Both the position numbers and the translations under genes were made by a program. 64,000 nt of DNA from Ruminococcus callidus (GTDB taxonomy: Bacteria > Bacillota > Clostridia > Oscillospirales > Ruminococcaceae), in assembly GCF_020709055.1 (NCBI RefSeq), contig NZ_JAJFCK010000004.1:44748-108747 (forward strand). Reading direction: 5' to 3'. How positions within the stretch are numbered: position 1 is the first letter of the stretch; every line of letters begins with the position of its first letter. The notes below the pieces were generated by a model that was not told the DNA's origin, searched no databases, and worked only from the letters and a program-made list of their open reading frames with translations. Below, piece after piece: positions 36,596 to 44,300 of this stretch.

Positions 36596-38305
36596 TTACT
36601 GGGCGTCTTTTGCACGCTTCTTGGTGATGAGGAGCACGCCAGCGCCGACAACCAGCACACCGCCGGCAACGTAGAAGATGGTCGTACCGATGCCACCGGT
36701 GGACGGGAGGGAGGAACCGGAGGTGTTCAGAACGGTAGTTTCAACTACGCCATACTTACCAAACGAATCTCCTTCGCCCGGTGTTTTTGCAGGCTGTGCA
36801 GCGCCAGTATCTACGGTCAGAGTCAAATCAGTCAATGCTTTGGTAGCATCGAAGACATCCCAATTCTGACCATTGGCTGTGGTTGCATCTAGTTTCAAGG
36901 TAACCGGAGCATTGAGGAGGTTATATCCGGTCGGTGCCTTGGTCTCTGTCAGGGTATATGTGCCGTCATCCAGACCGATTACCTTGAACAAACCATTTTC
37001 ATCCGATTTCAATGTGCTTCCGGCTTCTTCACTGTCTACCCAACCAGTTACATAACCATTTTCATCAACTTTTGCATACTTATCAGCAGCATTCTTCAGA
37101 TTGAACTCTGCATCTTTCAGCTTCTTGTCCGTTACGCTATCCTGCTTGGTAACATCCAGTTCATAGGTGAACACGATAACCTTGTCTTCCGGAGTCTTGC
37201 TCGTTGTCGGTGTGCCAGAACCATCCCAGTAAGAATCGTTGCTGTACTCCAACTTTACTGCGTTTTCTTGACCGGACAAACCAATCTGAGCGGTTTTGTT
37301 CAGAACAGCACTGTATTCCACTGTTACTACGCTGCTTGCGGTAATGGTATTTCCATCCTTAATGTCAGCAAATGTAACGGTGATTTCGTTGCCTGCAATC
37401 GCAACTGTTGCGCCAACTGCATTCTTACCATCAACTTTTACTGTTACATCCCCAACAGCCGGAGCGGTGAACTGTGTGCCCAGCGTATCGTGGAAAATGT
37501 ATCTGTAGTGCTCATAGTCGCCAATGGTGCTCGGCATTGTGCCATACAGCTTGAACGGAACAGCATCGCCAATGTTGTAGTCAGCAACGTCGTTGTAATC
37601 TTTGTCAGTCTGCGAACCTCTTGCATCCGTATAGGTGTAGTCATCAACATCAGTATTTTCCTTTACCTTCTTGACAACCGTCGGGGAACTTGCCTTCTGG
37701 GCAATCGAAAGAGTTGTGTCCGAATCTGCATCTACAGTTGTCAGAATGTATCTGCTGTAAGCACCTGTCTGCAAATTCGCAGTATCATCAACAATCAGGT
37801 AATAACCATCTGCAGTAATGCTGAGTTCTGCGCTCGTGCCGTTTTTGGCAGATGTTGCAGATGCTGTAACATTATCTTTCAAATTTGCCTTTACGAGTTC
37901 TGCAAAATGCTGTGTCAAGGCACCGTTATTTGCAAATACGCTTGTTTCGGTTCCCTCTTCAGTACCTGCAACCTTTGCGTTCAGCGCAGCTGCAACTTCA
38001 GCAGCAGAAGTACAATTTGCGAAATATTTTCCAAGCTGGGTATCGCCTTTCAATGCAGTCAACAGCGCCCCATCATTTACAATATCCTTATTCCAATCAA
38101 TTCCTGTCAATGCACCATCTACAACAGTACCTTTGAAGATCTGGTATGCGGAATAAGTATGATCAGCCTCTGCATTTCCAGTTGCCTGAGTAATGGTGAC
38201 TGTCTGTGCACTAACCGGAAGAGCCGACATAGTAGCGGGAACGACTGCGCAAGCTGCGAGGATGGCTGCGGTTGCCAGGGATGCGAATCTTCTTGTCTTT
38301 TTCAT
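36596..38305 (-). CDS. Isopeptide-forming major (backbone) pilin, SpaA/SpaH type
   Basis: 569 residues. Signal peptide ending near PVSAQT (residue 34). N-terminal domain with TYSAYQIFKG typical of SpaH/FimP major pilins, the pilin-lysine region SSPTVVKKVKENTD that precedes the central domain, and a C-terminal CnaB/SpaA domain with E-box YTLTETKAPTGYNLLNAPVTL. The sorting signal LPSTG is followed by a hydrophobic helix and KKRAKDAQ. Subunits are expected to be joined by the class C sortase and stabilised by Lys-Asn isopeptide bonds. Good ribosome site (AAGGAG) and a strong hairpin upstream suggest high expression. Confidence 0.92.
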   Translation of the reverse strand: MKKTRRFASLATAAILAACAVVPATMSALPVSAQTVTITQATGNAEADHTYSAYQIFKGTVVDGALTGIDWNKDIVNDGALLTALKGDTQLGKYFANCTSAAEVAAALNAKVAGTEEGTETSVFANNGALTQHFAELVKANLKDNVTASATSAKNGTSAELSITADGYYLIVDDTANLQTGAYSRYILTTVDADSDTTLSIAQKASSPTVVKKVKENTDVDDYTYTDARGSQTDKDYNDVADYNIGDAVPFKLYGTMPSTIGDYEHYRYIFHDTLGTQFTAPAVGDVTVKVDGKNAVGATVAIAGNEITVTFADIKDGNTITASSVVTVEYSAVLNKTAQIGLSGQENAVKLEYSNDSYWDGSGTPTTSKTPEDKVIVFTYELDVTKQDSVTDKKLKDAEFNLKNAADKYAKVDENGYVTGWVDSEEAGSTLKSDENGLFKVIGLDDGTYTLTETKAPTGYNLLNAPVTLKLDATTANGQNWDVFDATKALTDLTLTVDTGAAQPAKTPGEGDSFGKYGVVETTVLNTSGSSLPSTGGIGTTIFYVAGGVLVVGAGVLLITKKRAKDAQ

Positions 38306-38331
38306 AATAAAAACTCCTTTTTGTTCAATTT

Positions 38332-38369
38332 CAGGGGGTGCGCTCCGGCGGTTCTGCCGGAGCCCCCTG
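38332..38369 (-). promoter_or_regulatory. Strong hairpin between the giant adhesin and backbone pilin genes
   Basis: CAGGGGG pairs with CCCCCTG and, inside, CTCCGGC with GCCGGAG; no U-tract follows. It sits 27 nt before the backbone pilin ATG, where it could protect a processed pilin mRNA from 5' degradation and raise pilin relative to tip protein. Confidence 0.5.
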
Positions 38370-38382
38370 TATGCATCAGAAT

Positions 38383-41300
38383 TTATTCAACACGGCTGAG
38401 ATATCGCCGTCTGAACCATAGATAACCGGCCGCTGTTCCGCAGAGAATTGCGGCACCTGTGATGGTGTACCAGCGTGTGCCCCTGCCGCCGGTGGCGGGC
38501 ATTGTCACGGAAGCGGATTCTTCCTTGGTGTTGGTGATCGTGATGACGCCGTCTGCGCCGCTGATATAGTTATCTGCGCCGCCGGCGTAGGTGTAGCTCG
38601 GCGTGTAGCCGCCCACCGCCGTTTCCACCGCCCAGTAGTAGTACGGATTGCCGTTCTCGTCACAGGCGGGGAGGTTCGTGCGGACTGCCTGCCAGCTGCT
38701 GCTGTCGCTGCCCTTGAGGGTTACGGTGTCCACCAGCTCCACTCCGGCCGACCCGCTCGTCATCACGTTCGCTGCCATTCGCAGCATTCGCATCGCACTC
38801 GGCGCAGCGAGGGATTGGGCGGAGGTGTCGGTGGCGTAGGTGATGGTGTAAGAATCAATCATCCATATGCTGTTATCTTTACTGCCATTAACTATTTCAA
38901 GTTTGTCAGTTGAAATAGGTGTTGTAAACACATATGTTAAAGAAGCACCATTGATTGTACAAGTTCCTCCTCCATTATTCCAACTAACTTCACTTATCGA
39001 AGAATTTGAAAAATTCCATGTAAATCCTACCGAACCACCTATAGTTTGATTTGCTTTTTTGAATTCAAAATAGAACACATTGTACCATTGATTTGTAGTT
39101 GATGTCAAACTTATATTCAATTCTAACTTACTTACCGTTTTAGTAGAATCCAAATTAACTGAATGGGCATCCTTTTCTAACACAATACTTGACCCTGTCA
39201 CCGTATCCCCGCCAGAGGGCGGCGGCGTGGTAGTCGTTGTGGTCGTGGTTTCTTCGGGTTTGGTAGTGGTCGTTGTAGTCGTGGTGACCTTTGGCACAAT
39301 TTCAATGGAATCAATTGTAAGTGCCTTAGGAAGTGTCCCATCAACCTCCCAGACTTGAAATTCGAAATAAGCGCCATCTTGATACTGATCTGGTACTGGA
39401 TAGGTCAATTCCATTTTTCCATTGGCATCGAAACTTCCTTTCCACTCATCCTTTGCCCAACCATTATCAGCCGGTTCATAAGAATATCCAAAGCAACCCT
39501 TAGCATTTGCAGATGTTGCCGTACTATTGGAAAGCTTAACCTTTAAAGTATCTCCGGCATGCAATCCTGTCACTACCGTTATCAACGCTCCAGTTTCCAC
39601 AGTAGTGGTCGTGGTCTCCTCCGGCTTCGTCTCCTTGGCGGAGGTTGTCGTGGTTGTGGTTGTCGTGGTTGCCTTGGTTGTCGTTTCTGTCGCTGTCGCC
39701 TTAGTTGTTGTTGCCTTGGTTGTCATGGTTGTGGTTGCCTTGGTTGTCGCTGTCGTCACAACCGGAACATCGGCTGGATTCGTCGAGCGGTAGATCTTTA
39801 CTTCAACGGGATCGTTCTGGTGGTTGTTGGTATCGCTGTCCGACCACCGCTTTTTCAGCGTCAGTTGGAGCACCTTGGTGTTCACGATCACGATGGGATT
39901 CTCCGCCGTGTTGCCGTTCACACCGTTGTTGTTCTTGTAGGTCGCCTGGTAGCCGGGAACGTTTTCCTCTACGACATCATACAGGTATTGGTTTCCGCCT
40001 ACGTCCGTTTTGTCCAAGCTGCTCCACGTGTGCGTCCAGCCGTTGGCGCTGGAAAGTTCTGCCGTTTCCGAAAAGCCTTTATCATAGTCTGTGCCACTTT
40101 TCAGCTTTCGCCGAAGCGTGACATTGACTGCGCCGTGTGATGCGCCCGCCTTGTCATTGTCAACCCACTTCTTCTCCACCGAGATCGATGTCTTCTCGAT
40201 GGTTTTGGTGTTGGTGACGGTGATGGTGGCAGTTTCGCCATTTACCGGTTGCCCATTGTGTGCAATCGAAGATTCCCAACCAGAAATCTCAGGTTCAACC
40301 ACATAATACGCATATGCCTCATCCAAATCAGAAAATGTTTTCTGCCAGTTGTTTGTAACGTCCAACGTGATATCCTGTACGAATTGATAGTCGCTATTGA
40401 TGCTTCCATCTTTCGCATAAAAGTCACTCGGAACTCCTGTAACATCTGTTGGCGCAAGAACTGTCGTACCAGTACCCGGTGTAACACCCGTGTAATGAGA
40501 AATAATTGCATTATAGAATGCATTGGCAATCTCGCCATATCCCTCTTTTGAAGGATGCACACCGTCATACAATTGCGTGTTCTTATCCACAGCTGCATTG
40601 ATATCCACAAACTGTACAGTAGAAGTTGCGGTTTCCTTTTGCAATTCCGCTACAACCTCCTGCAACATCGCATTATACGATTTGATCATTTTATTGATCT
40701 CATCTTCAAATGCTTGTGCATTCTCCGTACTTGGGGTCCCCCAGATTCCATATTTTGTTCTTAATGCATTTTGCTTTTGAACATAACTTATGTTGGATTC
40801 AATGGTTCCATCTGCTTTTACAAAATCCTCATAAGGAATACTGCCAAGAAAAACAACAAAATCAGAAGTTCCTGCTGCACTTGCCTTGGCATATGCAGTT
40901 TGAATCATCTCTTTTACTTCGGTTTTCAAAGCATCGTGTTTGGCTTGATTATCTGTATCAGCATCGCCCCAGATTTCCCAGTTACCGCCATTCACATCAT
41001 TGGTTCCACCGATTAAAAGCATTACCTGTGTTCCATCATAATCTACACCGCCCCAGTCAGACTTGTTTCCCTTGCTGATTCTTTCCGCAATTTGAGAAAC
41101 AATCTGTCCACTAGCGCCGCTATTTATAACAGAAACATCGGAATACTTTTTATCAAATAATGCTTTTAATTGATGCGGATAGTCATCTGATGTAGTCCAA
41201 TAACCATCTGTAATCGAATCACCAACTGCATCTATTTTTAAATTGGATGGGATTGAACCAGATTCTTCTCCGGAAGATGTCTGTGTTTCCAAAAGCCTTT

Positions 41301-44300
41301 TATAGAGTTTCAGCTGAATCGAATCTGTATCTGCATCAATTGCTGTACCATCTTGATTCTGCCACTGTTTCTCTATATTCAGCCCGCCAGAAATGTAGTT
41401 GGTAATCGTCGTTTTCTGCTCTGAAGCTCGTTCTGTTCGATCATACTTTACCTGATACCCCTCCGGCACACTGGATTCCACCACATAATAGTAATAGCGG
41501 CTTCCATCCTGTGTCTTATACGGGAGATCACTCCAAGTATAAGTCCAACTGTTGCTCTGATTCAGCGTCTGTGTTCCGGATGACTGGTACACCTGCGCAT
41601 CCGAGGGCGGCGTTCCGATATCGCTCCATACCGTTGTGGATTGATAAAGCTTTACCTCTACTCTGTCCCCTGTATGCTGTTCTGCACCATCGCCCCAAAT
41701 CTTTTCCACAGAAACTGCGATCTCTGTCGGTTCATTGTTTCGATTGGTCAATATCAGTGTACCGGTCGTGCCATTGGTAGTACCCGTAGCACTGATGATC
41801 CAGCCATACAAGCCCTGATTCGGAGATTGAAATTTATCTTCGCCTTTCTTCTTCACGCCGGTTTCCGACACTCGGAATTTCGTATATGCTTCGAGCGAAA
41901 CCCCGTCCGCCAAATACGATTCCAATGTCAGCTTCCAGCCGTTTTCAGCGGTCAAAAGCGCATTTTCTTTCAGAGCGATCTTTTCCCATGTTCCGCTGGC
42001 GTTCAATCCCTCCAGCTGGAACTGCACTTCCGTTGCCGGAATGCCGCTGCTGGGAATCGGATTTCCATCGGAATCTCTCCAAAGCTTTTCTACAACCAAG
42101 CCCTGCGAATTGTTGATGGAAATGGTACCGTCTTTGTTCGCTGCGTTGCCTGTTGTATTCGGTCGATAAGTGCCGCTTGTGCCATCACTCGCCTGAAACG
42201 TTCCATCCGTCTGCTGGATATATGTTTTCCCGCCGTACGTATATTCTGCTTCCTTGACGTAATAGTAAATCGGCTTACCGTTCTTACCGCTGGGAAGATT
42301 CTTCCATGTGTAAGACGGATTCTGGGGATTTTCGCCGCTGCCAACAGCGGCAGTGGAGAATTCCTTCGGATTTTCCAATCCGGAAACGCCCAGATTTTCC
42401 GCCGACGCCAATTCCATATTCTCCGGAAAACCGGAGCTGGTCTTGGTGTACGACCAATAGAGCGCAGCCTTGATGGAAGTGCCCGAGGTATCTTCCAGTC
42501 CCGTCCATGTTTTCTGCACGGTGAGGTCGATCAGCTGGTTGTTCGGAATGTTTACCGAACCTCCCTCCTGCACCTGAATGACATCGTCCGCAGTCACACC
42601 ATCAGGATAGCTGCTCAGCGCTTCGGAACCATATACAAAATAGTAGGTGGAATTGCTTGCCGTCAATGCCTCATAGCCATCCGGCGCTTTTGTCTCTACA
42701 ATTTTATATAGGGTAGCCTTATCGAAGGAGTCCAGTTTGTAATCCTCATCCGCTTTCACAGAAATCGAAACAGCGCTGCTCTGATTCTCTGCATCATATG
42801 TCAGTTTATGTGTCCGAAGCTTGTCGTTTGTAACAAGTTCATCCTTGCTTGCAAACAGCCACTTTCCATCCTGATATTTCGCAATCTGGAATGTCGCATC
42901 CAGCTTCAAACTGTAGTCGCCTACGTCACACTTGACAATTTGCGGTTTATTCTCTGCGGAAATCCCCGCTCTTGACTTAGAAATGCTGAACTTTATGCTG
43001 TCTTTCTGATCGTCTGCACTGGCATTTCCAGTATCCAAAGAAATGGAATTGGAGGAAATCACGGTTTTTGTTTCGCTCAGACTCTCCGGTGTAACGGGCT
43101 TTCCGTCTTTCAGAAGTGTATACTGATACGTAACTTTCAGCGGTTCGCCGTCTGGTACTGTAAGCTTTAAGCGGGAGTTGATTTCTTTCACTTGTACTGC
43201 CTTGACTGAATCGACAGAAAACGTATCACTCGAATCTGAAGCATCCAAGGAAATCACCCAATTTATCACATAATCAATTTCAATTTTAAATGTGATATCT
43301 GCGTATCCATTTTCATCAAATGTGACACCCGCAAAAGGATATTTCACTATCTCGCCACCAAATGAATTATTAACGCATTTGCCGTATACCGTAATACCGC
43401 TGCTTAACGAATGATTCGGTTCTCCTTTTAGGCGAATGGTAACAATGTCTCCCTTTGGAAATTCCGGTGAAGTGCTAACATACGGCTGGTTTGTTGTCCA
43501 CTTCTTATTATCGCTCGTTGTAAACTGATACAAATCACTTCTCTTCGAAGGCGTTTCTTCTTTGATATTGTGTTCTACCAGATACTGATACTCCGAAGTA
43601 GAAAGCTCCCGCACAACGGTGGCATCGGTAACCGCACCGGATGCATCTACAACCGGCTTTTCAATTTTTTCCACTTTTACCATGGAAAGCACTGCGTCAA
43701 TTCCAGCTGCAGAGGCGCCTTCATAACTATCCAATGTCAAATCATCCGTCAGGTCAATTCCTCCTGAATTCGAAAGGTATTTCCCATCCGGATTTACATA
43801 GACAGAATAGTTCAGTTGCCCGTTTTCTGCGGTATATGCACCGTTCTTATTCGAAGAAGCAATGTTTTTGGTCAGCAGATTCTTGTCGCCGGTATCCGCC
43901 GTGCTTCCTGTCACCTTTACGCTTGCAGTCTTGGCATCGCTGCCCTTTTGTGCAATGGTATTGGTCACGGTGTAGCCATCTGTTCCGGCACTTACCGCAG
44001 ATTTCAGGGTTTCTACTGGAATGCCGGTATAGTAGGTAACACAAAGCGGAGGATTGACGGCATTGTTCATGTATATTGTAAGCTTTCTCGTGGAACTATC
44101 ATATTGATAGTACTCATTCCCGCTTGTACTTGTACTAAGAACACCTATATACCACTCATTCCAACTTGCATGCGGTTTATATTTATTATCTTCCGCATCT
44201 GATTCAATCAGAATCGAGTTTTCCGGCAGTGTGTCTTCCAGTTCGTACTTGTAATTTTTGACAATATCATAGATTTTCCACTGTATCAGATAATAGGTGG

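Noticed and set aside
39220-39790. Thr-codon repeats as slippage or assembly error in the giant adhesin
   Set aside because: The frame stays open through both Thr-rich tracts and on to a proper sorting signal, and such linkers are normal in Ruminococcus surface proteins.
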